A stretch of DNA of 14,717 bases from CAYMJO01 sp964391305 (lineage in GTDB: Bacteria; Patescibacteriota; CALEFQ01), in the NCBI GenBank assembly GCA_964391305.1, contig CAYMJO010000022.1, forward strand, positions 1 through 14,717, in the 5' to 3' direction. Positions 1 to 6,467 of this stretch are shown here, piece by piece. Every line of letters starts with the position of its first letter. Within the stretch, counting starts at the first letter, position 1. The notes beneath the pieces are model-generated. The model made no database searches. It was not told the DNA's origin and saw only the letters and a list, made by a program, of their open reading frames with translations. A program made the translations under genes and the position numbers.

Positions 1-448
1 TACCAAAAAACTTTTCGATCGTCCTCGGCGACAGTCCCATGAGTAGATCCCTATACAATTTTATTTTTTCTTGATCTTTGGTCTTACCCCAAAAATCAAA
101 CCTCAAGAAAAACAACAATGTGATCACGAACGTTATAACCACAACGGAAGGAGACAAAAACATTCCTAGAAATAAAAAACTCCCTACGATCATAACGAAC
201 GGATACACTATATACAATAGTGTACGGACAACACTGCCTTCATCTGCCTCTAGATATTCCACAATTGAAAACACCAGTGCCGTTATACATACGAGAATAA
301 CGGCAATAGCCATTGGAAATTTTCCCGAGTATCCAAGGTCACTTTCGTATCCGATATAAGATGAACAAAGCAAAAAGCTTACAACTAACATCCCAATCAA
401 ATAACCCTTAAAAATGCTCAACTTCGAACACAGACTTTGGTTATCCAT
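1..448 (-). CDS. Partial membrane protein of unknown function, N-terminal 149 residues
   Basis: An open frame starts at ATG 448 and runs off the left edge with no stop, giving 149 codons. I do not recognise the family. Four hydrophobic segments are visible, at about residues 14-33, 45-64, 76-96 and 98-115, followed by a charged stretch (GKTKDQEKIK) and a probable cytoplasmic C-terminal part. It is probably an inner-membrane protein. The start is well supported: an AGGAG core (AGGAGAGGG, 452-460) lies 7 bases before the ATG, and a good promoter lies upstream at 513-541. A plus-strand frame at 78-359 overlaps it but is a shadow without those signals. The strong ribosome binding site is unlike the core genes of this window, which may point to a different origin. 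Existence is fairly sure; function is unknown. Confidence 0.72.
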   Translation of the reverse strand, partial: MDNQSLCSKLSIFKGYLIGMLVVSFLLCSSYIGYESDLGYSGKFPMAIAVILVCITALVFSIVEYLEADEGSVVRTLLYIVYPFVMIVGSFLFLGMFLSPSVVVITFVITLLFFLRFDFWGKTKDQEKIKLYRDLLMGLSPRTIEKFFG

Positions 449-451
449 CTT

Positions 452-460
452 CCCTCTCCT
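452..460 (-). promoter_or_regulatory. Strong ribosome binding site of the edge membrane gene
   Basis: On the minus strand this reads AGGAGAGGG, with the AGGAG core 7 bases before ATG 448. It decides the start of the partial gene and is one of only two clear Shine-Dalgarno sequences in the window. Confidence 0.75.
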
Positions 461-512
461 TTATTTTTCAGGTTTTAAGTTATTGCCCTCCAAATTCCCA
501 ACTTAATGATTT

Positions 513-541
513 ATCATATTCTCACGATTTATGCAAGTCAA
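513..541 (-). promoter_or_regulatory. Sigma-70-type promoter of the edge membrane gene
   Basis: On the minus strand the -35 box is TTGACT (536-541) and the -10 box is TATGAT (513-518), each 5 of 6 to consensus, with a 17-base spacer. Transcription would start near 506 and leave a leader of about 58 bases before ATG 448. Confidence 0.65.
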
Positions 542-553
542 ATAAGAAGACTT

Positions 554-573
554 CAAAATGCGTCAGCATTTTG
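554..573 (-). terminator. Hairpin, possible terminator of the minus-strand tRNA transcript
   Basis: An 8-bp stem CAAAATGC/GCATTTTG closes a GTCA loop. Read on the minus strand it lies after the two tRNA genes and just before the promoter of the next minus-strand gene, where a terminator is expected. The T-run after it is broken (TTTTGAAGTCTTCTT), so termination is only likely. On the plus strand it is followed by five T, but no plus-strand gene precedes it. Confidence 0.35.
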
Positions 574-671
574 CCTTTTTACTATGGCTCATCGTTATAT
601 CCCTGACGTTAGCCAAAATGCACGGCGCACTTTTTTACTTTTTTAACTTTTGTTTAGAGGGCTTTTTAAAT

Positions 672-747
672 TGGTGGACTCTAGGGGATTTGAACCCCTG
701 ACCTCCCCGATGCCATCGGGACGCTCTGCCAGCTGAGCTAAGAGCCC
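672..747 (-). tRNA. tRNA-Ala, anticodon GGC
   Basis: The minus strand folds into a full cloverleaf of 76 bases. The acceptor stem is GGGCTCT/AGAGTCC, the D stem GCTC/GAGC, the anticodon stem TCCCG/CGGGG with loop ATGGCAT, and the T arm AGGGG-TTCAAAT-CCCCT. The anticodon is GGC, reading GCC/GCU alanine codons. The acceptor stem carries the G3:U70 wobble pair that identifies alanine tRNAs. The 3' CCA is encoded (672-674). It probably shares a transcript with tRNA-Val, 64 bases upstream. Confidence 0.96.
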
Positions 748-811
748 ATGCATAACATGACAAACGTCAAACTTGACCATCGACATCCTCACGACGAAAG
801 CAGAAACCAAG

Positions 812-886
812 TGGGCGCAGCAGGATTCGAACCCGCGACCTCACGCGTGTGAAGCGTGCGCTCTAAACCAACTGAGCTATACGCCC
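812..886 (-). tRNA. tRNA-Val, anticodon CAC, no encoded CCA
   Basis: The minus strand gives a 75-base cloverleaf ending at the discriminator base. The acceptor stem GGGCGTA/TGCGCCC pairs fully (one G:U), the anticodon stem is CACGC/GCGTG with loop TTCACAC, and the T arm is GCGGG-TTCGAAT-CCTGC. Anticodon CAC reads the valine codon GUG. After discriminator A (812) the genome reads CTT rather than CCA, so the tail must be added by a CCA-adding enzyme, unlike the other two tRNAs here. Confidence 0.95.
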
Positions 887-913
887 CAACAAAACAACCG
901 ATTTGATGAATCG

Positions 914-943
914 ATTTTAGCACAATAAAATATTCTTTAGCAA
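914..943 (-). promoter_or_regulatory. Promoter of the tRNA-Val/tRNA-Ala unit
   Basis: On the minus strand the -10 is TAAAAT (914-919), preceded by TGC to make an extended -10. A TTGCTA -35 lies at 938-943 with an 18-base spacer. The predicted start near 907 leaves about 20 bases before mature tRNA-Val. Confidence 0.55.
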
Positions 944-959
944 TCCAAACCTCTCTAAA

Positions 960-1040
960 TCACAACGTCAAAAAAAACACGACAGCCCCAATAATAACCA
1001 CGCCCAGAACTGCAATCATTATTATTTCTGATTTTTCCAT
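960..1040 (-). CDS. Possible 26-residue single-span membrane peptide
   Basis: A short frame from ATG 1040 to TGA encodes a charged N-terminus (MEKSE) followed by about 20 hydrophobic residues (IIMIAVLGVVIIGAVVFF) and then TL, the shape of a small one-helix membrane peptide. It lies between the promoter region of the minus-strand tRNAs and that of plus-strand tRNA-Lys. A longer in-frame version starting at 1157 would overlap the tRNA-Lys promoter and has an unlikely N-terminus, so I prefer the short form. There is only a weak GGAA about 14 bases before the ATG. No family is recognised and it may not be expressed. Confidence 0.25.
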   Translation of the reverse strand: MEKSEIIMIAVLGVVIIGAVVFFLTL

Positions 1041-1118
1041 GGTTTGTTTCAGAATTCCGTAAAAAATGTTACAATTCTTACTGTTAATTTTAACACACTT
1101 AAGCCACAAAGAAAAACC

Positions 1119-1147
1119 TTGTTTTGTGAGTGTTTTTGTATTATAAT
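1119..1147 (+). promoter_or_regulatory. Promoter of tRNA-Lys and probably the GIY-YIG gene
   Basis: A perfect -10 TATAAT (1142-1147) is preceded by TTGTTT (1119-1124) at 17 bases. A start near 1154 gives a leader of about 38 bases before tRNA-Lys. No other promoter is visible before the GIY-YIG gene, so one transcript probably covers both. Confidence 0.6.
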
Positions 1148-1191
1148 AAAAATTCAATGGATTTCCCCTTTACGCCTTTAATTGTAAAGAC

Positions 1192-1267
1192 GGGCCGTTA
1201 GCTCAGACGGTAGAGCAGCTCCCTTTTAAGGAGAAGGTCACAGGTTCAATTCCTGTACGGCCCACCA
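1192..1267 (+). tRNA. tRNA-Lys, anticodon TTT
   Basis: A 76-base cloverleaf: acceptor GGGCCGT/ACGGCCC, D stem GCTC/GAGC, anticodon arm GCTCC-CTTTTAA-GGAGA (one mismatch at the top pair), T arm ACAGG-TTCAATT-CCTGT. The CCA is encoded at 1265-1267. Anticodon UUU reads AAA/AAG lysine codons. The next gene's Shine-Dalgarno begins three bases after the CCA. Confidence 0.96.
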
Positions 1268-1269
1268 TT

Positions 1270-1275
1270 GGAGGG
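1270..1275 (+). promoter_or_regulatory. Ribosome binding site of the GIY-YIG gene, abutting tRNA-Lys
   Basis: GGAGGG lies 3 bases before ATG 1279 as written, with its GGAG core 5 bases before it, and only two bases separate it from the tRNA CCA. It would survive 3' trimming of the tRNA on the mRNA side only if cleavage falls close to the CCA. Confidence 0.65.
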
Positions 1276-1278
1276 TTT

Positions 1279-1518
1279 ATGTACACAGTTTATGTTTTAA
1301 AAAGTTTAAAGACAGGAAAAAGATATATAGGATATACTAGAAACCTTACTAGAAGATTTTGGGAACATAATCATTCTAAAAAGGGATTCAATTACAGACA
1401 TAAACCTTTTAAGATAATTTACAGAACATTTTTTGAAAGCAAACTCAAAGCAATAGAATTTGAAAGGTATCTGAAAAAATTAAAGGGCGGAAACCAATAT
1501 GGCCCACTCCGCCTTTGA
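1279..1518 (+). CDS. GIY-YIG nuclease-family protein (UPF0213/YhbQ-like)
   Basis: A 79-residue protein made of one GIY-YIG domain, the usual length of the small stand-alone family. The first motif is VYVLKS (4-9), the second KRYIGYT (14-20), then NLTRRFWEHN (22-31) with the family arginine. E62 in AIEFERYLKK sits where the metal-binding glutamate is expected. The fold cuts DNA in UvrC, Slx1 and homing enzymes; the cellular job of small solo members is not settled. The start is fixed by the GGAGGG site. The gene follows tRNA-Lys directly and is probably read from the same promoter. The last codons (GGNQYGPLRL) are more GC-rich than the body and belong to an inverted repeat. Family call is firm; substrate unknown. 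Confidence 0.9.
   Translation: MYTVYVLKSLKTGKRYIGYTRNLTRRFWEHNHSKKGFNYRHKPFKIIYRTFFESKLKAIEFERYLKKLKGGNQYGPLRL
1486..1513. repeat. GC-rich inverted repeat at the 3' end of the GIY-YIG gene
   Basis: GGCGGA (1486-1491) and TCCGCC (1508-1513) are inverted around a 16-base loop and overlap the end of the coding sequence. The GC-rich stretch goes on past the stop (CACTACGCTCGGGACTACGA) in otherwise AT-rich DNA. It may be part of a dispersed element. Confidence 0.35.
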
Positions 1519-1604
1519 CCCTCACTACGCTCGGGACTACGACGGACAAGTTTAATACTAAATTAATTACTAAATATATCCATGAATTCATTCAGTAAAA
1601 ACTT

Positions 1605-1629
1605 AAAACTCCCCATTGGGGAGTTTTTT
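1605..1629. terminator. Strong rho-independent terminator, bidirectional
   Basis: A perfect 10-bp stem AAAACTCCCC/GGGGAGTTTT with an ATT loop, ending in six T on the plus strand. It ends the tRNA-Lys/GIY-YIG transcript. On the minus strand the hairpin is followed by TTTTAAGTTTTT, so it can also end the long minus-strand gene series arriving from 1668. Confidence 0.88.
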
Positions 1630-1667
1630 AAAAAGAGAGGCAGAGGCGGTTTTTAAATTTTAAAAAA

Positions 1668-2210
1668 TTAATCCTCATGCTTCACAAATAACAAACAGAT
1701 CAGCGGCAAAATAAGCCATGCGGCAAGGCCGGCATTGGACAAAAACATTTTTTGCATCCATGGACTCAAAGTCGAAACTATTTCCGGCGGCATGAAGGAA
1801 AGCAAAATCGCAATCAACATACCAGCGCCAAACACCGAGAAAATCAGCCGCTCAATGATATTTCCAGGAAGGTCCACTTTGATAACCGAATGAAAAGAAA
1901 AACGAGATATCAGCATCAATATAAGTATGCTAAGACCGACAAACGAGCCCAGCTTCACAACAAGCATGCCGGGCACATTCACCTCCGGCCCATCCGGCTT
2001 AAAATAGATTATGGTATTCACAATTGCCAGCGCGACATAAACAGAAATAATGCCTTTCGCGGTCCTTCCAAGTCCAGAACCAAGATAAAAAAATATAATC
2101 AATATAAAAAGCACGACAAGCGCGCTGTTCCAGCTTGCCTGATTTTGCGCTAAAAACTGCGTCAAACCATCCCAGTTTAAATTTGAAAGACTAAAACTAG
2201 TTAAATTCAT
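1668..2210 (-). CDS. Five-helix integral membrane protein, unknown function
   Basis: A 180-residue hydrophobic protein. Segments long enough to cross the membrane lie at about residues 28-46, 52-70, 83-103, 118-140 and 157-176; the C-terminus is short and charged (KHED). Size and helix count recall CvpA-like (colicin V production) proteins, but I see no diagnostic motif and do not assign that function. The ATG at 2210 is preceded only by a weak purine stretch (GAGAAATAAAA). It is the last gene of the minus-strand series, yet has its own extended -10 promoter in the 194-base gap after dnaJ, so it can be expressed separately. The terminator at 1605-1629 follows. Confidence 0.75.
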   Translation of the reverse strand: MNLTSFSLSNLNWDGLTQFLAQNQASWNSALVVLFILIIFFYLGSGLGRTAKGIISVYVALAIVNTIIYFKPDGPEVNVPGMLVVKLGSFVGLSILILMLISRFSFHSVIKVDLPGNIIERLIFSVFGAGMLIAILLSFMPPEIVSTLSPWMQKMFLSNAGLAAWLILPLICLLFVKHED

Positions 2211-2246
2211 TTTTATTTCTCAATCTAGACTAATCAACTAGCTTCT

Positions 2247-2255
2247 ATTATAACA
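2247..2255 (-). promoter_or_regulatory. Extended -10 promoter of the five-helix membrane protein
   Basis: The minus strand reads TGT-TATAAT, an extended -10 with a perfect hexamer. No convincing -35 lies 16-18 bases upstream. The start would be near 2240, about 30 bases before ATG 2210. Confidence 0.5.
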
Positions 2256-2404
2256 TAAATAACAACGTATATAAAACTATCCAAATGGCGATAAATTAGA
2301 CCGTTTCACTCACGATATAATCACAAATCTACACTAATTACCTTTCAAAATACACGAGTTCTCATCTATAAAAAATGGATATGATTCGTGAAAATACGCA
2401 AAAA

Positions 2405-3490
2405 CTACAAAAGCTCTGCCAAATCTTTGAAAATCTTTTTAACTTTCCAAGACAGACGCTTAGGAGTAACAACGATAATATTTGCGATATGATTTCCCCT
2501 TTTTCTGCCATTCAAATAGGGGACTCCCCTGTCTTTGATTTTCAACTCCGCGCCCGTCTGAACGCCAGCCGGAATCTTCAAGTATCCCAACCCATCAATA
2601 GTTTCAACTTGTATCTCCGCGCCAAGCGCCGCTTGAGCAAAATTTATAGGGACTTTCGAATATATATCATAACCCCGCCGCTTAAATTTTTTGTGGGGCT
2701 TTATGTGGATATTCAAATACAAATCTCCACTTTCTCCTCCCTTACTTCCCGCTTCTCCCCGCTCATGAACTTTGATCATCTGCCCATCATCAATACCCGC
2801 TGGAATTTTTACCCTCAACTCATCATAATCTTTCACTCTGCCATCTCCGCCACACTTCTTACAGGGAGCCTTTGCAATTTTGCCTTCGCCTCTGCAATCG
2901 GGACATATTGTAACCTGTTGAAAAACTCCCAAAACAGTTTGCCTCGAAACAGTAATTTGCCCAGAACCATTACACTTTGAACACGAAGTAATTTTCGTTC
3001 CGGGCTCCGCTCCATTTCCATTGCAAGCGGAACATTTCATAACTCTATAAATTTTCAAAGATTTAGTAGTCGCTTTAACCGCATCTTCAAAATCAATCTG
3101 TAAATCCATCTGAATATCATCGCCTCTCGCTGGTCCCCTTTGCCTCTTTCTTCCAAAAACATCGCCGAATATGTCTCCCAGATTTCCAAAATCAAAATCC
3201 CTTGATTGATCCTGAAAGCCGCTGAAATCAAATCCTTGGAAACCTCCAAATCCTTGCCCGGCACCGCCGGACCCCGTCTGGTCAAAAGTGGAGCCAAACT
3301 GGTCATATTGGGACCTTTTTCGTTTATCAGAAAGAACCTGGTAAGCCTCGTTTACCTCTTTGAACTTCTCCTCGTTCCCCGCTTTTTTGTCAGGATGATA
3401 CCTGTGAGCAAGTTTTCTGAAAGCGCTTTTAATCTCGCCATCAGAAGCATCACGGGAAATACCCAATATTTCATAATAATCTTTAGGCAT
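2405..3490 (-). CDS. dnaJ: Chaperone protein DnaJ (type I Hsp40)
   Basis: A 361-residue cytoplasmic co-chaperone that delivers unfolded proteins to DnaK and stimulates its ATPase. All type I parts are present in order: J domain (about 4-65) with the essential HPD at 32-34, a Gly/Phe-rich linker (about 66-117), and a zinc-finger region with four CxxCxGxG repeats beginning at C153, C170, C196 and C210. The C-terminal substrate-binding and dimerisation domains run from about 225 to 350. It is slightly shorter than the E. coli protein (376). There is no Shine-Dalgarno before ATG 3490, only T/A-rich sequence. It lies downstream of htrA rather than directly after dnaK, and no CIRCE is seen in its upstream gap, so direct HrcA control is not evident. 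Confidence 0.97.
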   Translation of the reverse strand: MPKDYYEILGISRDASDGEIKSAFRKLAHRYHPDKKAGNEEKFKEVNEAYQVLSDKRKRSQYDQFGSTFDQTGSGGAGQGFGGFQGFDFSGFQDQSRDFDFGNLGDIFGDVFGRKRQRGPARGDDIQMDLQIDFEDAVKATTKSLKIYRVMKCSACNGNGAEPGTKITSCSKCNGSGQITVSRQTVLGVFQQVTICPDCRGEGKIAKAPCKKCGGDGRVKDYDELRVKIPAGIDDGQMIKVHERGEAGSKGGESGDLYLNIHIKPHKKFKRRGYDIYSKVPINFAQAALGAEIQVETIDGLGYLKIPAGVQTGAELKIKDRGVPYLNGRKRGNHIANIIVVTPKRLSWKVKKIFKDLAELL

Positions 3491-3531
3491 GAATTAAAAA
3501 ATCAAAAATAAAACTCAAAATGCGAATATCT

Positions 3532-3603
3532 AAACTCGAAACAAATATTCCGGTATCCGGACCTAGAATTTAAACATTGTTTCAAATTTTAAGATTCGAG
3601 TTT
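3532..3603. repeat. Nested inverted repeats between htrA and dnaJ
   Basis: The 147-base gap holds three nested inverted pairs: AAACTCGAA (3532-3540) with TTCGAGTTT (3595-3603), GAAACAA (3538-3544) with TTGTTTC (3577-3583), and TCCGG-tat-CCGGA (3549-3561). The RNA could form a long imperfect hairpin in the dnaJ leader or htrA trailer. No T-run follows, so it is not a classic terminator, and I find no clear dnaJ promoter here. Confidence 0.4.
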
Positions 3604-3637
3604 CGAACTCCAACTACGTACAGAAATATTCTATTAT

Positions 3638-4906
3638 TTATCGCAATGATTCCTGCGGTCTCTCCATGAGCTTCATTTCAACTTGTTTCTCCTCCCCATC
3701 GTGCCAGATCTTTAACCTGATCACATCATCAACCTTGAAACTCTGAACATAGCTTGATAAATCGTTATCACTGTTAATCTTGGATCCGTTGACTTCCAAA
3801 ATGATATCGTTCTCCTCAATTCCGGCTATGTCGGCAGGACTTCCGGGCGCAACGGCAAGGTCTGTTACGTTCTCTCCTCGGACAACCAAGGCACCGTAAC
3901 TGTAAGAAAAATCATTTTTTTTCGCAATTTCTTCATCCAACAAAACATACCGAACACCAAGATACGGTTTCTTAATCTTGCCCGTTTCCCTCACACTGTT
4001 AAGCTCATCTTTGATTTCATCTACCGGAAGCGCAAATCCAACAAGCTGTCCTGAGAAATCCACCGCCGTGTTTATGCCGACAACTTGGCCAGAAAGACTT
4101 ATCAAGGGTCCTCCCGAATTTCCCTGATTAATCGCCGCATCGGTCTGAATAATGTTCTGCAATTTTTCACTAGAACGCCCCGACGAATCGCCAGCGGTGA
4201 TATCCCTGCCAAGACCGCTTACAATTCCCTTCGTCACAGAGTTTTGGTACTGTCCAAGAGAATTACCAATTGCAATCACCGTTTGACCTACTTTGAGAGT
4301 GTCGGAATCTCCAAGTTCGACTGTGGGAAAATTCTCTCCATCAACCTTCAGGACCGCGAAATCCTCAACGGGATCTCTCGCAAGAACTCGCGCTTCGTAT
4401 TTATCTCCAGACTGAGTTATTACTGTATAATCGGCATCCTTATCTTGCACAACATGCTTATTGGTAATTATCATACCATCGGAACTTGCAAAAAATCCCG
4501 TACCGCCGCCAATCTCCTGTTTGCCATCTCCATTTTCAGCCGGCGGAGTAATTTTGAAAAAAGGAGAGAAAAAATTATCGTCGTAAAACTGCCCATACAT
4601 TTTACTCAAATCTTTTGTGATTACAACACTAACAACGGCCGGGCGAACTTTTTCAACGGCATCGGTAGTTGCGGACTCTTCTTCTGTTCTTTCAATAGTT
4701 GTAGTTACACCCGAAATTTCTCCCTTGATCTTATTTTTGTCAAAAAAATCCTTGATTTTGCCGCCCGTGAAATAGCCCGTGATGGAACTTACGACAAAGC
4801 TTACGACAACTGTAAAAACCAGGATGGATCCCCATGGAATTTTAGAATTGGATTTGTTTTGAAAATCCGATTGATTTTGTAAATCAGACGTGTTAATCGT
4901 TTTCAT
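3638..4906 (-). CDS. htrA: HtrA/DegP-family membrane-anchored serine protease with PDZ domain
   Basis: A 422-residue envelope protease that degrades damaged proteins outside the cytoplasm. Counting from ATG 4906: a short cytoplasmic tail, one membrane anchor (about 26-44), a linker, a trypsin-like domain (about 85-300) and one PDZ domain (about 315-415). The catalytic triad is intact: H151 (TNKHVV), D182 (EDFAVLKV) and S264 (QGNSGGP). The frame could extend to a TTG at 4936, but that codon lies inside the promoter and would be upstream of the predicted RNA start, so I take the ATG. That promoter places the start of RNA at or next to the ATG, suggesting a leaderless message. dnaJ follows, pairing two protein-quality genes. 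The family call is firm. Confidence 0.95.
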   Translation of the reverse strand: MKTINTSDLQNQSDFQNKSNSKIPWGSILVFTVVVSFVVSSITGYFTGGKIKDFFDKNKIKGEISGVTTTIERTEEESATTDAVEKVRPAVVSVVITKDLSKMYGQFYDDNFFSPFFKITPPAENGDGKQEIGGGTGFFASSDGMIITNKHVVQDKDADYTVITQSGDKYEARVLARDPVEDFAVLKVDGENFPTVELGDSDTLKVGQTVIAIGNSLGQYQNSVTKGIVSGLGRDITAGDSSGRSSEKLQNIIQTDAAINQGNSGGPLISLSGQVVGINTAVDFSGQLVGFALPVDEIKDELNSVRETGKIKKPYLGVRYVLLDEEIAKKNDFSYSYGALVVRGENVTDLAVAPGSPADIAGIEENDIILEVNGSKINSDNDLSSYVQSFKVDDVIRLKIWHDGEEKQVEMKLMERPQESLR

Positions 4907-4913
4907 ATACTTT

Positions 4914-4943
4914 TTTATAAAAATTATTTTTATCAATTGACAA
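4914..4943 (-). promoter_or_regulatory. htrA: Promoter of htrA, predicted to give a leaderless mRNA
   Basis: On the minus strand, -35 TTGTCA (4938-4943) and -10 TATAAA (4914-4919), each 5 of 6, with an 18-base spacer. The expected start, 6-8 bases after the -10, falls at about 4906-4908, the A of the ATG. dnaJ may also be read from it. Confidence 0.55.
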
Positions 4944-4994
4944 GTCGCCGTTTTTTTACCCTAGACTTAAAGAACGAAGCCTCCAATTTCCTCA

Positions 4995-6434
4995 TTATCT
5001 TAGTCCCTTAATAACAGCCAACGGCTTCATCATCGCAACTTTCTTGGCAATCCCCGCTTCAACCAACGTCTCGACAACCTCGTATATATCCTTATAAGCG
5101 CCGGGGGCTTCATCCGCAATTTGCCGATATTGACGAGTGTTGTACAAAACATCTCCCACACTTCTTTCAAACTGCTCTTTTGTTATAGTTTTTCCTGCTT
5201 TTTTGCGAGACATTATTCTGCCAGCGCCGTGATTTACCGAGTAATAAGTTTCCCTCGCGCGTTCCGTGCCAACAAGAACAAACGACGCACGGCCCATGTC
5301 GCCCGGCACAATCGCAGGCTGGCCAACACTCATATATTTCTTAAGATTATTAGGATGTCCAGCGGGCAAAGCTCTCGTTGCTCCTTTGCGGTGAACAAGA
5401 ACAGTCTTACCCTGTCCATATGGCTCAAACTTAGCTATATTGTGCGCAACATCGTAAACAAGATCCATGCCAAGCTTTTGCCATCCAAGCCCGAAAACTT
5501 CTTCAAACGCATCCCTAACATCGCTCATAATAAGCTGTCTGTTGCAGAAAGCAAAATTTACAGCACATGCCATCGCGGCAAGATAATCCTTACCCTCATT
5601 CGAATCAATCGGCGCTGCCGCGAGTCCGATGCGAGGAACTTTTATACCAAATTTTCTTGCCGCTTTGTCCAAAATTCTGACATAATCGCCCGCTATCTGG
5701 TGTCCAAAGCCGCGCGAGCCGCAATGTATCATCACCGATAAATTATTCTCAAAAATTCCAAACCTATCGGCAAGTTTTTTATCAAAAATCTTGTCAACCC
5801 TCTGTATTTCTATAAAATGGTTTCCCGCTCCAAGCGTTGCAAGTTGATGCTTCCCGCGTTTGACAGCCAAATCTGAAACCTTTGCGAGATCGGCATTTTC
5901 GAGACAACCTCTCTCTTCCGTTGAATCTATATCCTCTTTCACGCCGCAACCTTTGGCAACCGCGGCAACTGACCCCCTATGCACAGCATCTTCAAAATCA
6001 ACATCAAATTCATGCAAAGCTTCCCCGCCTGTGCCTGTTGAAACTCGCCGTTCGATCGCTTGCATGAAATTCCGAAGCTTTGATTTGTCCATTTTGCCAT
6101 CACAAGGAATATCCGTACGAAGCATTCTGACGCCGCAATTTATGTCATAGCCGACAGCTCCCGCGGAAACCATACCAACTTCATCAAAGCCCTCCGCTTT
6201 CATCGCCATAACTCCGCCAATTGGCAGTCCATATCCCTGATGAATGTCTGGCATGCCAATCAATGGACTTACAACGCCCTTAAGCGTCGCGGACTCGACA
6301 AGCTGATCTAGTCCTTTGTCATCATCGATATACTTTTTCAACCTGTCATTCGCATATACAATTACACTCGCCTCCATATTGCCAGATTTGGCAATTTTGT
6401 ATTTGGATGGAGAAATTTTTTTAAGGCTTTGCAT
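4995..6434 (-). CDS. rtcB: RNA-splicing ligase RtcB (3'-phosphate RNA ligase)
   Basis: A 479-residue GTP- and Mn-dependent ligase joining RNA 2',3'-cyclic phosphate or 3'-phosphate ends to 5'-OH ends, used in tRNA splicing or RNA repair. Active-site residues are all present, counted from ATG 6434: D97 and C100 (GYDINCGV), N205-H206 (AGNHF), H237 (IHCGSRG), H331 (AHNIAKFE) and H402 (NHGAGR), the histidine that takes GMP. These fall within a few positions of those known in the archaeal enzyme (about 480 residues), which supports this start. The frame extends to a TTG at 6512, but the extra 26 residues include a palindrome coding PAAAG and match no RtcB N-terminus I know. No intein is present, and no Archease or RtcA gene is seen nearby. 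It follows the activase gene, with 133 bases between that gene's stop and this start. Confidence 0.96.
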   Translation of the reverse strand: MQSLKKISPSKYKIAKSGNMEASVIVYANDRLKKYIDDDKGLDQLVESATLKGVVSPLIGMPDIHQGYGLPIGGVMAMKAEGFDEVGMVSAGAVGYDINCGVRMLRTDIPCDGKMDKSKLRNFMQAIERRVSTGTGGEALHEFDVDFEDAVHRGSVAAVAKGCGVKEDIDSTEERGCLENADLAKVSDLAVKRGKHQLATLGAGNHFIEIQRVDKIFDKKLADRFGIFENNLSVMIHCGSRGFGHQIAGDYVRILDKAARKFGIKVPRIGLAAAPIDSNEGKDYLAAMACAVNFAFCNRQLIMSDVRDAFEEVFGLGWQKLGMDLVYDVAHNIAKFEPYGQGKTVLVHRKGATRALPAGHPNNLKKYMSVGQPAIVPGDMGRASFVLVGTERARETYYSVNHGAGRIMSRKKAGKTITKEQFERSVGDVLYNTRQYRQIADEAPGAYKDIYEVVETLVEAGIAKKVAMMKPLAVIKGLR

Positions 6435-6467
6435 ATCTTTGTTTTTTAAAACCGAATTTATAGCAAG

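Noticed and set aside
78..359. Plus-strand 93-residue frame
   Set aside because: It has no ribosome site or recognisable composition and overlaps a better minus-strand gene with promoter, ribosome site and four hydrophobic helices.
960..1157. 65-residue minus-strand version of the small membrane peptide
   Set aside because: Its start would lie past the -10 box of the tRNA-Lys promoter and its N-terminal part looks like non-coding sequence; only the last 26 residues look plausible.
4085..4882. Long plus-strand frame opposite htrA
   Set aside because: It is a shadow of the conserved protease on the other strand, which has an intact catalytic triad.
4907..4936. TTG start ten codons upstream for htrA
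   Set aside because: The codon falls between the -35 and -10 boxes, upstream of the predicted RNA start, and has no ribosome site.
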